A stretch of 64,000 nucleotides of DNA from Coleophoma eucalyptorum (Eukaryota > Ascomycota > Leotiomycetes > Helotiales > Dermateaceae), in contig JALRME010000015.1 in the NCBI GenBank assembly GCA_026120035.1, forward strand, positions 947,779 to 1,011,778, read 5' to 3'. Below the pieces are notes generated by a model that was given only the letters and a program-made list of their open reading frames with translations, made no database searches and had not been told where the DNA came from. Shown one piece after another: positions 1 to 12,563 of the stretch. Numbering within the stretch: the first letter of the stretch is position 1; the number at the start of each line of letters is the position of its first letter. The translations under genes and the position numbers were made by a program.

Positions 1-917
1 GGCATTGAGACGAACATCTTCTGTGCCACTCTCTAGCCCCTCCCATGCTGAGTCTTCTTCCCACTCCGACATCTCTGCTCGTCTCTCAGCGGCTTCGGCC
101 TCGGCGGCGGATTTGGCTGATGCCTCTTGTCTGATACGCTCCGCCTCTGCTGCAGCTAATCGCTTTTGTTCAGCCTCTAGCTCCCTCTGTCCCTCAGCAG
201 TAAGTCTTTCTTCATATTCTGTAAAAACAGGGTTGTAACTGTAACCGCCTTCAGGCTTCTGAACTGCTGGGATGGCTTTTCCGCTTGCTGCCATGGAAAT
301 TGGCTTCTCCTTTAGTGTAGCTGGTGCTACCTTCTTCTTTTTCTTCTCGAGGAACGAAAATCGTGGGTCCTGCTTTTGTTCTTCGATATCCCTCTGCTCA
401 TCCCAAGGATCGTATGAAGCTTCTGTGACCTCGACGGCCTTCTCTTGTCGGCCATCGGCAATGTTGCGTAGTCGGGCGAGTTCTTTGTGAGATACATAGC
501 TCGTTCTCTGTCGCTTCTCTTTGGTGACGCCGTCGGTCGTTTTGTCTTCTCCTGGTCGCTTTCTCATTGGTACTGCTGGGACAGCAGATCGTTGTGCTAG
601 AATCTCATCGGCCTTAAGTGGTTTGGAGCCTTTCAACTGTTTCCTCTGAATTGCAATATCGCCGGTAGTGTCGAGTGTGAAAAGGTCGGCAGAATCTTTC
701 TCAGCAATGATACCGCTAATAAATGTTAGAATTTGAGGTCTGGTAGTTGTGTGAATGCTGCATACCCTTTGATCACTTCATCCCGCACCTCTTCCAAACC
801 CTCTTCAATCTCTGTAACATCGACATTCTTTCTCCAAGCTTTCTTTCCTTTTCTTGAAGGCTGTTTATGCTGCTGGGGGGCCCCAGGAGCAACTGTGGCT
901 GGTTTAATGATCGGCAT
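1..917 (-). CDS. NOP53: NOP53-like ribosome biogenesis protein (5' part of gene; 3' end beyond window)
   Basis: Nucleolar factor for 60S subunit maturation; yeast Nop53 recruits the exosome helicase Mtr4 for ITS2 (7S to 5.8S) processing. Exon 1 is 917-766, a 50-nt intron follows (765-716, GTATGC donor, CTAAC branch site, TTAG acceptor), and exon 2 runs from 715 off the left edge. The splice joins DEVIKG to GIIAEKD in frame. Family marks are the basic N-terminus with KGKKAWRKNVDVTEIEEGLE, then LFTLDTTGD, a KELARLRNIADGR segment and a long Glu/Ala/Arg-rich charged helix near the window edge. About 288 residues are visible. The start is the first ATG of the conserved block. The gene is divergent from the Rab gene at 1263, with 345 bp between the start codons. 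Family assignment is confident; the C-terminal domain is not in view. Confidence 0.9.
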
Positions 918-1262
918 GCTGAAAGATAACTTTCGCTGCGCTGATGTCGTTTGTACGTGGGCGAGAACTGAGAACTTCCGCGATATCGATAATCTTTCAA
1001 AATTTCCTCGGCTCTTTAGTTTCTCCAGGGACCGACTGACTGGGGTTAACGAGATTAAGCGTGTCCATCTACGGATTGCGCCTCGCTCCTCAGTAATGCC
1101 TACGGTCTTTGTCTCGTTGCCTACCTTTGCATACCTACCTACTTCACATCCTTTACATTGATAAGAGTGAATTCATATGTACATATTTGATTTGATACTC
1201 TGCTAAAATTTAACCACAGGCTCTTTCCCAATACCAAATTCAGACCAATTCATACAGACAAG
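918..1262. promoter_or_regulatory. Shared intergenic region between divergent NOP53 and YPT6 genes
   Basis: 345 bp separate two oppositely oriented start codons, so both promoters and both 5' UTRs must lie here. The stretch holds pyrimidine-rich runs near 1130-1150 and an A/T-rich part near 1160-1210. I see no distinct TATA box and no further gene. Confidence 0.6.
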
Positions 1263-2147
<885 letters not shown>

Positions 2148-2783
2148 AGCTTTGGAGCAGATCTTCGGTTCTAAGTCTCTTTTTTTGTGTAGAGCGTTCT
2201 GGGAATTGTGCATAGCGAACAGCGGTCGGATGTTTGTATGATAATGGCAGCATGCTCACGCCAGCGTACAGTATAATGTAGTAATATGGAATCAAACGTG
2301 AACAGATAGAATGGTGAATTGCGTAGAAGCATGTCTCTCTTGGTAGTGTTGCGATTTCACGCATCTTGATTTAGAGAGTATTTGATGTCACAACATAGGG
2401 GGACATATCTTCCGCTCAGCGCTTTCATGTTGTGCACAATTGGAATGGGAAATTAAAAGGGAGTTAAATTAATTTGCACAAAATTTTCTACGAAGCGTAA
2501 ATCGTGTCATATTTTCCTTCCTTGATAATAAAAGTGTCAAATATTGTCAAATAATGAGATAATAAGGACCTAGCTCTGGTACGTGATTATCCGACTAGGA
2601 GCATGCTGCCAAGACACGGGCAAAAGATGGCAAGAGCAAAACGAGACAAGGACGACCGCCTCAAAAATCAACAACCGACCCCGAGCCTTCCGCCGTCCCA
2701 GCTATCTTCAGCACTCACGCTCAACATTACATCTGGAATTCATCTTCGAGAGACGAGAGAAGCGTTCAAATAGACAACAAACA
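2148..2783. other. Intergenic region between ypt6 and kei1
   Basis: 636 bp between two genes on the same strand. It should hold the ypt6 3' UTR and the kei1 promoter and 5' UTR. An A/T-rich stretch lies near 2450-2560. No coding sequence or RNA gene is recognised. Confidence 0.5.
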
Positions 2784-3859
2784 ATGGCGCCTCTAATGTC
2801 GCGATGGCTACGACTGCCACGTCCCAGAGTAAGAGACCCAGGACTGTCAGGCTGAAAAGCGTCCCCCTGACGGCTCAACCTGCAATAGCATGCTGATATA
2901 TATACCAGACCTTCTTGTACCTGATGTCTTTGCGAACCGGCACAGAGATGATTTCATTCACGATGATTTTCAATAAGCTCACCGGTTTCTATGGCCTGCT
3001 TGCGATCTTCACCGGCGTCAGCCTCTCGCCACTCCAGCTATCCATGTACATATACTCCGTTGCTGCACTCTTTCTTCTCGCCGTCTTGTTGCCTCATATT
3101 CGAACACAAAGCCCCTTTCAATGTCTCGCGCTGGCATGGTTTTACTTGTTTGACACGATCATCAACACTGCATACACTACAGCCTTCGCTATGACATGGT
3201 TTCTTGCCATTAGCGCAAATGAAGCAAACTCACCCTTAGGAGTTCCGAACTCGCCCGGTAGCGGAACAATTGAAGATACAGCGGGATTTACATCACCAAC
3301 GTACAATGTTAGCAAGGTCGACGTTATTGCTGCCCCAGCTAGTGGTGTTACAGGAGGGCAAGATGCCATTGCAATTGCAGCGGCTGGTACTGCGGCATCC
3401 GGAGCTGTCGCAAGTTTGGGACATGGAGTCGCCTTAGAAGAAAGCGTCCCAAGCATCTTGCTCATCGGTCTCATGACTTTGATTAGAATTTATTTTGTAC
3501 TGGTGGTTATGGCCTTCGCCAGACAGGTCTTGCGCCAACACATGTACCACAACCCTACATCGCCCGCAAAGTTACATCTACACACGGATGGTGCAAATGA
3601 TGTACCTGCTGAGAACCCATTTGCTTCGGATACCGAACAAGGTCAAGGATGGCAAGGCAAGGTCGGAAGGGCAATGGTTAAAGTTGGAGAGGGTTACTGG
3701 CTTGGTGGCCACGCTGATGACTCCTGGATGAAGAATATCGATGGAAGGTTCAAGACAACTAGAATTTCTATGGCTCCCCCGGGCACAATAGAGCGTGAGA
3801 GAAGAGCTAGATCAGGAACTGGTCCTCCATTACCCTCGAAGAATCTCCCAAAGGTCTAG
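2784..3859 (+). CDS. KEI1: Kei1-like subunit of inositol phosphorylceramide synthase (DUF1753)
   Basis: Golgi membrane protein; yeast Kei1 is the essential partner of Aur1 in inositol phosphorylceramide synthesis. Exon 1 (2784-2828, MAPLMSRWLRLPRPR) is joined to exon 2 (2909-3859) across an 80-nt intron (GTAAGA donor, ACCAG acceptor), giving about 331 aa. Family marks are the N-terminal block with KLTGFYGLLAIFTG and LSPLQLSMYIYS, followed by hydrophobic segments around residues 34-75 and 85-115 and a further one around residue 200. The Gly/Ala/Ser-rich loop between them and the hydrophilic C-tail, which ends in a Pro-rich stretch, are typical of filamentous fungi. The start is the only ATG that splices in frame to the conserved block. 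Confidence 0.85.
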
Positions 3860-4719
3860 AGACTAGGAGTTCTAGAGAGAACTTGGAAAGGATTTCGTAT
3901 CACTGACATGTGAGAGAGTGGCGTTGCGTGTTCAACACGACTGGCAAGATAATATATTGATGCAGGCGTTCAGGAATGCTGGGGAATTTTGCTATGGGAC
4001 TTGAGTATATACTGATAGATTCTGGGTTTCACGAACAGGCGGATGTTCATTGGTTTGAAATGTTCATCGTCAACACCAACGACAATGGTTAATGCGAAGA
4101 TCATAGTAGCGCATTTATTGAAGTGCGGGTACAGTACCACCATCATTACCTACCAGCATTGGAGGAATTCTGTTGGGGTAGCGTGTCTTTACTGACGCCA
4201 CTCTGTCTGAGATGGTCCGCAAAGAAACTAGTTTTCTGAATTGATACGAATACGAATGTTGACTGGTCTATTGAGGCCTTTGAAAGATGAGAGGACACCA
4301 ACGTTAGTTTGCTTTGTCAGCTTAAATGGGATGATGGTGCCTTGCCTCGTGAACATCAACGTCGCTCCTCCACATGGACCAATTCTCTTCACAACATGCC
4401 GAGTATTGACCTGAAAAAGCCGAAAAGCCTGAAAGTACCCATCGGCATTTGGAAGTAGACCCCGTCTCGAGACCATCCACTCTCTGGTGCAGTAATCCAG
4501 TCTTTTGCAGCACGTATCAATCACGCAATCGACCCCAGTGCAACATTTGAGGCTTTTGAACCCATCTATCAATCACGCAATCGATTGTCTAAAGACACAC
4601 CGAAAATTTGCAACTAATCGCGTCGCTTTGGTTTGTCAATTACCCTAGTCGACTTCCCCAGTAGCCACTTGAGCTCCGAGAATCGCCCAAAGTCCCAATA
4701 AGTTCTTAAAGCAACAGAC
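3860..4719. promoter_or_regulatory. Intergenic region and probable promoter of the sulfite reductase gene
   Basis: 860 bp. A 17-bp direct repeat (ATCAATCACGCAATCGA) occurs at 4516-4532 and 4568-4584, 52 bp apart and about 140-200 bp before the sulfite reductase start. That spacing suits an upstream activator site, but no known binding motif is matched. The minus-strand ORF at 4228-4572 overlaps the repeat, matches no family I recognise and is treated as chance. Confidence 0.45.
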
Positions 4720-7700
4720 ATGGCTTTTCTTTTCCGCCGTCCTGAAGATTTTAATACTCCTTCAGCTTCGAGGAGGACTGAACGAAACTTGGAAGATATG
4801 GCTGCTCCTGCTACAAGCATTCGCACGCCCGAGGAAGCTGGTCAGTATATCTGCGTCTACCCCACAATCTGTTCCAACCCTGCTTGCTGCTCAGATAGAC
4901 CCCGCCATGTATCAGTGCCCATCAATTAACTTCTATTCCTGTGAATAGTGGCACGGATTGCATACCTTTCCAGCGATATTATTGTTTCTGTTCAGGCTGC
5001 CCAAGAAACAGAGTCCGCATTCTCGACACATCTTCGAAGATATGCCAGCCGAAAGGACAAAGGCATAATTGCCTCTGCTGATGGTGGCGTGCCAGAGGTA
5101 TATGATTTTGCAATCCATAAATATTAAAAGTCGTTTTGCTAAGCCACCACTTCGTAGATTCAAACAGTTAGACACAATGCCGACCCTCTGCTGTCGGTTT
5201 TCGATCCTGCCCGAAATGGTAGACTTGTCAGCGTCACCACCGGATCATCCATCCTTATCACCTCAGTTCCTCACCTATATCGATTAGCAAACCTTCCTGT
5301 CGTTATCCACGTTTCATTACAACCTTCTCATTACCCAGACTACTCATCAATAACCGCGATCCGAAATACTGCCTTCACATTCCTCCAGTCGCACACTCTT
5401 CAGGAGGCACAGGATCTAGCTTTAACAGCCCACGCCTTGGCCGTCAAATCAGGGAAGGGTGTTATCCATTTTTTTGATGCAGGCTCCTCCATAAACGATC
5501 CAACCATTGATTTTGAGGATTCTATTCTTGTCAAAGATATTTTAAATGTGGACATAATAAGGACAATCCAAAAGTCTAAGGTTATAGGGTCAGGCATATA
5601 CGCTGATGATGGAAGACTTGCAACAATTTCGGAATCTATCAATGCTATCACCCCCAATGCTATTGAAGATGTCGAGGCCGTCCCAATTCGATCACACGAG
5701 TCAGTTGTCAATGAGGAGTCTTCCAAGGCATCATCCGTTGGCTCATCTGGACGTGAAAGCAGTGTGGAAGCACCAGATAGCGTCTCCTCTGCAACGACTG
5801 TCGAATCGGTAACGGTCCGAAGCATTACTTCCGACGACATTTACAACTACGTAACCGAAATCTGGACTCAGTTGAAGCAGCGTGTTGGTAGAGAATATAC
5901 TCCCTTTGAGTACACCGGTCCATCAAATGCCGAAGTCGCTTTATTCATCTTCGGATCTGATGTCGGTGCCTTTGGTGCTGCCATTGACGATGCGACTAGA
6001 ACCAATGAAGTGTATGCCAAATCTGGAGTTATCACTGCACGACTATATCGCCCATGGCTGGGAGCTAAGCTGTTGGAGAAGATCCCTAAGACTGTGAAGA
6101 AATTGGCTGTCTTGGAGCAGATCCGAAGGAAAACAACAAGATGGGGTCCTTTGCTCTTGGATTTTCTGACCACCCTCAAGGCAGGACCAGGCGGTGGGGT
6201 TGAGACTATTGTTGGATACCAATTGGGTTACGTTGCTCCAGAGACTGTTAAACAGGCTCTTCGTGGCATTTTCCAGAATTTGAAGTCACCATCGCCAATT
6301 CAGAATCTTGAGATCGGCAAGGCCGATGGCCCTGAGGAAGAGTCTGAAGCTGTATATGACCTTAAACAGCCAAAAGTTGAATCTGCCTACATGAAAATTC
6401 TAGATCAGATTTTTGGATCCAGACTGTATCTTGCAAACGCTCTCGGTTCAAACAACGCTGGAATTGCCGCCAATTTTGCGACCAACCCTGAATTTGGATT
6501 CGGTTCTCTACTTGCTCGACAAGAACATCGTGAACGTTTTGTCCGTGAGGTTCAGCAAGCATCACAATCGAAGGAATTCATTACTGAGGCACCAAAAGCC
6601 TGGCTTGCAAAGTGGGCCCAGAATGCCAATGATGAGAAGAAGGCAGACGAGCTTGCCGATCAAGTCGTTGCTCGTCTAGCTACTGACGGATCGCCTTTGT
6701 CAAGTTCGTTGCTTGCAAACAAGGGACTTTTCCGAAAGGAATCGCAATGGTTAATTGGATCGGACGCATGGGCTTATGATCTTGGTAACTCCGGTGTGCA
6801 TCATGTTATTGCTTCCGGCAAGAATATCAACATGCTTATTATTGATTCAACTCCCTACTCCGAGAGAGCTGCCAAGGACGCTGCACGAAGAAAGAAGGAC
6901 ATCGGTCTATACGCAATGAACTTCGGCAACGCATATGTTGCCTCAGTGGCTGTCTACGGTTCTTACACGCAAGTGCTCCAAGCTATGATTGAGGCCGACC
7001 AATTCAACGGACCATCTGTTGTAGTTGCATATCTGCCATATTTCAAGGAAAGTGAGTCACCTTTGACCGTGCTTCAAGAGACAAAGAAGGCAGTGGATCT
7101 CGGGTACTGGCCATTGTACAGATGGAACCCGGAGAACGAAGATAAGGGAGAAGCAAACTTCTCTCTAGACTCAGAGCGAATTAAAAAGGAGCTCAAAGAT
7201 TTCTTGGCCAGAGATAATCACCTCACTCAGCTCATGAAGAGAAACCCAGAGTTCGCTTCCCATTTGTCCGAAGACTATGGAACGGAAGTTCGAGCTTTAC
7301 AGAAGCGAAAGGCCAAGGATGCTTATGCATCGCTTTTAGAAGGACTTTTCGGGGCACCACTTACCGTACTCTTTGGTTCTGATAACGGTAATGCCGAATC
7401 ACTCGCCAAGCGTCTGGGCAATAGAGGTAAGGCTCGTGGACTGAAGACTATCGTCATGGCTATGGAGGACTACCCCATCGAAGATCTGCCAACTGAGCAA
7501 AACATTGTTATTCTCACTTCTACTGCCGGTCAAGGAGAGTTCCCTCAAAATGCTCGTGCATTCTGGGATGCTGTCAAGGACAATACTGACCTTGACCTTG
7601 CTTCCGTTAACTACTCCGTTTTTGCTCTTGGTGATAGCCACTATTGGCCACGCAAGGATGACAAACACTACTACAACAAGCCTGGAAAAGATCTGGACCG

Positions 7701-9633
7701 AGTTCTGTCAAACCTTGGTGCCAAACAGCTCACGGCCGTCGGGCTTGGTGATGACCAAGATCCTGATGGATATCAGACCGGATACCAGAATTGGGAACCT
7801 CAAATCTGGACAGCACTTGGCGTTGACAATGTCGAAGGCCTCCCAGAAGAGCCACCGCCAATCACGAACGAGGATATCAAGCTGGCATCAAACTTCCTAA
7901 GAGGTACCATCGAGGAAGGTCTCCAGGATACAACTACAGGTGCCATTTCTGCCGCCGATTCGCAATTGACCAAGTTCCACGGCACATATATGCAAGATGA
8001 TCGTGATCTTCGAGATGAGCGCAAGGCACAGGGTCTCGAGCCTGCTTACTCTTTCATGATTCGATGCCGATTGCCAGGTGGAGTCTCAACTCCCAAGCAA
8101 TGGATTCAAATGGATGATGTCAGCAATAATTTCGGAAATGAGACCATGAAACTTACAACACGCCAAACATTCCAGTTCCACGGTGTTGTTAAGGGCAAGC
8201 TCAAGTCGGCAATGCGCGCCATCAATAAGTCCTTGATGACCACTATCGCCGCTTGTGGTGATGTCAACCGAAACGTCATGTGCAGTAGTTTGCCTAGCAA
8301 GTCAGCATACCACCAAGATGTATACAAGTACTCTCAAATAATCTCAGATCACTTGCTACCATCAACTACCGCTTATCACGAGATCTGGCTGAAGGATGAC
8401 GATGATAAGAAGACGCAGATCGCTGGTGATGCAGTACAGGATTTTGAGCCATTGTACGGACCCACCTATCTTCCGAGAAAGTTCAAGATCACCATCGCCA
8501 TTCCACCTAACAACGACACCGATGTCTATGCACACGACATTGGTCTCATTGCCATTAAGGATAAGAAGAATCGATTAGCAGGATTCAACTTACTCGCCGG
8601 TGGTGGTATGGGTGTCACGCATAACAACAAGAAGACCTACCCAAGAACCGGAAGTATGTTCGGTTTTGTCACGAAAGAGCAAGTTCACATTGCCTGTGAA
8701 AAGGTTATGCTTGTTCAGCGTGATCATGGCGACCGAAAGAACCGAAAGCATGCTCGTCTAAAGTACACCATCGACGACATGGGAGTTGACGTCTTCCGTG
8801 GCAAGGTGGAGGAACTTTGGGGACAGAAATTTGACAAGCCAAGGCCATTCAAGTTCCAAAGCAACATCGACACATTCGGATGGCAAAAAGATGAAAAGGG
8901 ATTGAACCACTTCACATTATTTATCGAAAACGGACGTATCGAAGATACTGCTGAATTCCCAATGAAGACTGGTCTTCGTGAAATTGCACAAGTGCATAAG
9001 GGCGAGTTCCGCTTGACTGGAAACCAGCACTTGATTTTGAGCAATGTCAACGATGCGGATCTCCCTGCGATGAAGGAATTAATGGCCAAGTACAAGCTCG
9101 ACAATATTCAATTTACTGGCTTGCGTTTATCCTCATCGGCATGTGTCGCTTTCCCAACTTGTGGTCTTGCGATGGCTGAATCAGAACGATACCTACCCGT
9201 ATTGATCACCAAGCTCGAAGACTGCTTGGAGGAGAACGGACTTAGTCAAGAAAGTATCGTGATGAGAATGACTGGATGTCCAAACGGTTGTGCTCGCCCT
9301 TGGTTAGCCGAGGTCGCATTTGTCGGAAAGGCTTATGGTGCATATAACATGTATCTCGGAGGTGGGTATCACGGTCAGCGATTGAACAAGCTATACCGAA
9401 GCAGTATCAAGGAAGATGAAATCCTTGACATCATGCGACCACTTCTCAAGAGATACTCTCAAGAAAGAGAAAAGGGAGAGCATTTTGGTGACTTCTGCAT
9501 CCGAATTGGCATGATCAACGAGACCACTGAGGGAAAGACCTTCCACGATGATGTAAGCTGAGCAAATTTTCATTCTATGACTGCAAGACTAATACCAAGC
9601 CAGGTTGCCGAAGCTGAATCGGACGAAGAATAA
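4720..9633 (+). CDS. MET5: Sulfite reductase (NADPH) beta subunit, flavodoxin-siroheme fusion
   Basis: Reduces sulfite to sulfide in cysteine and methionine synthesis, with a MET10-type flavoprotein partner not seen here. Exons: 4720-4840, 4949-5097, 5158-9552 and 9604-9633; about 1564 aa, as expected for fungal MET5/ECM17-type proteins. Order of parts: N-terminal transketolase/pyruvate-oxidoreductase-like region, then a flavodoxin domain (LTVLFGSDNGNAESLAKRL; TSTAGQGEFPQNA) near residue 730, then the sulfite/nitrite reductase half. The siroheme/4Fe-4S ligands are visible as SSACVAFPTCGLAMAE and MTGCPNGCARP. The first in-frame stop of the long exon, at 9559-9561, lies inside a good intron (GTAAGC ... 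CTAATACCAAGCCAG). Splicing replaces it with a short acidic tail ending AEAESDEE. The first donor is GTCAGT, and the second intron is GTATAT-TTCGTAG. Confidence 0.95.
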
Positions 9634-10162
9634 TCTGGAATAAATGAATCTGAAGTTCTTGCATATCATGGGTTTTCTATTGCATGGCGTTGTGGTCCAT
9701 GCATGATTCATACCTCAAGTCACATAAAAGTGTGATAACGGGTGTTACAGGGCAATATGTAAATAGTTTCTGAAAAGTGGCATCTATGCTTATATTTGAG
9801 TTCGAAAGATTCGATTCAAAATGAACTCTTGGGATACCTTTGAATCTAGTTCTGAAGTTCTCTAATCATATGACTATCTTCAACAGGTTATCTTAGGGAA
9901 AAGCCCCCTGTGCATTCTTCATGAATGAGATTCGCCGTTATTCTCTGACGAAAGCCCAAGTTTTTACTTTTCAACATCTAATTGTGCTCGCGAAATAGAA
10001 ATACAGGGGCTTCGATCCTCTATTATGCTCAGCCTTTCCGTGCATCAACAAATCATCTTTGGAAAACAGAGAGCACCCTCTACACAATACAAGCCCAAAA
10101 ACTGTTATGAAAATCCAGAACAGAAGATATGAATCTCACTGATCCCCATATTCCAAACCCAC
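9634..10162. other. Intergenic region between convergent genes
   Basis: 529 bp of mostly A/T-rich sequence between the 3' ends of the sulfite reductase gene and the minus-strand coiled-coil gene. It should hold both 3' UTRs. Nothing else is recognised. Confidence 0.5.
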
Positions 10163-11404
10163 TTACAAAGAAACATGATATCCCGTAGCCCTCGGAGTCC
10201 TCTCCTCCCACGGCATCCTCATCCCAAACAACTGATCAATTATACCCTACTGCAAGACCGCCGACTTAACATCTGCTGGTACGCTGTGTCGCTTTAGGGC
10301 CTGGAGAGGAAATCCGAGTGGACTATGGGTGGTGTGCGTGCTCGTGCTCGTGCTCGTGCTCGTGAATGGAGAAGTGGCTGCGTATCGTAAGTTAGGCCAT
10401 GTTGCGCTGTGGGACAAGGCTCTGGCGCTTACTTGTGGTGTGGCGGGTGTTGAGGACGTGGTAGAGGGGGAAGGGGTGTTTTGTGCTAGTTGGGGATGGG
10501 AAGGACTGGTCGTGGGGGGCGTTGTGGCTTGGGCTTCGTCCATGGGTCCGGTGTTATCCCAGCTTTTTATTCCGCCTCCGCCTGTGCTGCAGTAGTAATT
10601 GGGATTGTACGGATCTTGCCAGACATGTATAGGCATAGGTGTAGGTATGTATGGAGTCGGGACTGGATATTGGGTTGGGAAATATGCAGGTCCTGGTACC
10701 CAGCTGGATATGTTGGTATCAGGTTGCTGCTGTTGTAAATATGGACCTGGTACAGGTGAACCTTGATACCTGGGATATGGGTAAAAAGCAATTGCTGCTG
10801 GTGGTGGTTGAGTGAGATTGAACTGTTGGGTCTCGAACATAGCATATTGGTAATTCAGAATTTGCTCATGCTCTTGTCGCTCGCTTTCAACTTGTACCAA
10901 TCGATCTTTCATTTGAATTTCATGAGTCACTTCACCCAGACGTGCTAGGATGGCTTTTTCTTGCTGCGTACACTCTCCGAGGCGGTTGCGAACCCAGCGT
11001 ACTTGCCTCGTTGCTTTGCGTCGAGGTTTTCCATTGTTCTTCGTAAGCACTTCTTCCAGGTTAGAGAGTTGCTTGAGGAGGTTGACGGCTTTGGTATTGT
11101 GGTCTTGAAGGACTTGGAGAAGATAAGATCGTTCGGCGTGGAGTTCCTCAAATGCTCGAGAAGTTGGGTTGGGGAAGGGTACGATCTGGTCTGGGAGATT
11201 GAGGAGTGGCTGCAACGTTCTTAGATCTAAACGCTCTCCCGAGAAGGTTTTGTTGCCCTTCTTGTTGTACATGCTGGCACTTGGTGTTGACATTCGTTGT
11301 TCTCTCGCATGGTGTGGATACTGATTCATGGATGGCAAAGGGAATTGAGATAGAAAGAATTGGCTATGGCCAGGGCCTGCAGCAGAGAGATTTGGTCTGA
11401 ACAT
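10163..11404 (-). CDS. Q/P/Y-rich protein with central coiled coil, function unknown
   Basis: Unrecognised family. The open frame runs from the first ATG at 11404 to a TAG at 10247-10249 (385 aa). Visible parts: a low-complexity N-terminus; a charged helical stretch, about residues 75-190, with heptad-like Leu spacing (SYLLQVLQDHNTKAVNLLKQ; RLVQVESERQEHEQ); then a Pro/Tyr/Gln-rich region (about 195-275) and a Ser/Thr/Pro-rich end containing an (ST)n run from a TGCTCG-type repeat at 10337-10367. A short intron (GTTAAGT or GTACCA donor, TTGATCAG acceptor) would bypass the stop. It would add a second exon ending at 10163 that reads GMRMPWEERTPRATGYHVSL, which looks more like real protein than the unspliced end. 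An acceptor-like TTTGCAAATACAG just upstream of the start leaves room for another 5' exon. Confidence 0.6.
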
Positions 11405-12563
11405 GGAGTCTTGATTCTGTATTTGCAAAACGGTGTACCATGAGAGGTCCAGTGTCTTCGGGCCTTACACACGTCGACTGAGATCTACTACAAGACCCGT
11501 TATATAACCCAGGCCTCTTGACCCCCAACGGCCACCAAGGTGTTTTGGAAGCTGCTGGCTGAAGCAGTAGACATAAAGATGAGAAGAGCATAGAAATTCC
11601 AGAAAGGGAAGGACCTTTGTAGGGAGAGTATTGCTGGCTTGCCTGAGACTTTTGAAGGAAACGGCTCCATTTTCACAAGGGAAGTTTGCTCTCGCTGATT
11701 TCGTGGGCGACACTTGTCAGCGACCCAAGCATGGCAACAAAGAAATGTCTTCCTTCCTCCATGGCCACTTGTCTTTGTCCCATTCAGAGAAGAAAAGCCC
11801 GACCCACTGAGGCAGGCAATTTGTCCTTACTATTAAGGTATCTATCGATGATCTATCAATCCTCCGATAAGCCAGTTGAACTTGACTTTGGCCAAGGCGG
11901 TCGCTTTTGGAATAGAAGTGTTGTTGTAGGGACAGTGGTCCAATGAAGACACGCGCGTGTCAGCCCAAGGCCCCGTAACAGCCCTGCGGGAGTGGATGAG
12001 GCTGGGGGACGAGGAGAGATCCAGCTGGTGATGTCCATGTCCTAAGTCCCGGGTCCCAAGTGCCATGCCCCATGCCCCATGCCCCATGCCATGCCCTATA
12101 TCCAAAGTCCAAAGTCCAAGGTCCAAGGTCCAAGGTCCAAGGTCCAAAGTCCAAAGTCCAAAGTCCAAAGTCCAGAGTCCAGAGTCCAGCGTAGTCCGTT
12201 GCGATGTGAGACGGCGAACCGTCTGTGAGACACAATGCACACCGTCCGCGCCCCAGCGGAATTGCGGGGGTGATTGAGGCTAAGACGGGTTCCGAGAGAG
12301 CTGCCGGCTTGCTATTTTGACCTTTAATAGACGAACATCGCGGCTCAAGAAGCTCTTCGCCAGCCTTATTTTCTTCTGCCCCTGATCCTCAGCACCTTTT
12401 TGTGGTCGTCGTCGCTCCTTTGCCATACCACTGTTTTCGACTCCATCACCAGATCGCGATCAATTCTCCGTTCCCGCGAGCGCCTGAGGGTGTTCTTCCC
12501 GTCTATCTCGTATGGCACCTGTTCTTTCAACGTGAGCTCGGATCGAGCTGTTATGAGTTCAGC
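11405..12563. other. Intergenic region between divergent genes, with heptamer repeats
   Basis: About 1.16 kb holding the promoters of the coiled-coil gene (minus) and the type II membrane protein gene (plus), interrupted by the tandem heptamer array listed separately. ORFs across the array encode repeats such as LWTLDFG, which come from the 7-bp unit and are not genes. Confidence 0.5.
12064..12191. repeat. Tandem heptamer minisatellite (ATGCCCC)n then (TCCAAAG)n
   Basis: Two adjacent 7-bp arrays. About 12064-12096 has three or more copies of ATGCCCC. 12101-12191 has 13 copies of TCCAARG: two TCCAAAG, four TCCAAGG, four TCCAAAG, two TCCAGAG and one TCCAGCG. Variants sit in blocks, as expected from local slippage or unequal exchange. 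A 7-bp unit reads in all three frames in turn, which explains the repetitive ORFs on both strands. Confidence 0.9.

Noticed and set aside
4228..4572. 114-codon minus-strand ORF before the sulfite reductase gene
   Set aside because: No family resemblance, overlaps promoter repeats and has no splice partners; likely chance.
11842..12240. 132- and 91-codon minus-strand ORFs rich in LWTLDFG
   Set aside because: Entirely produced by the 7-bp tandem repeat, which is open in all frames.
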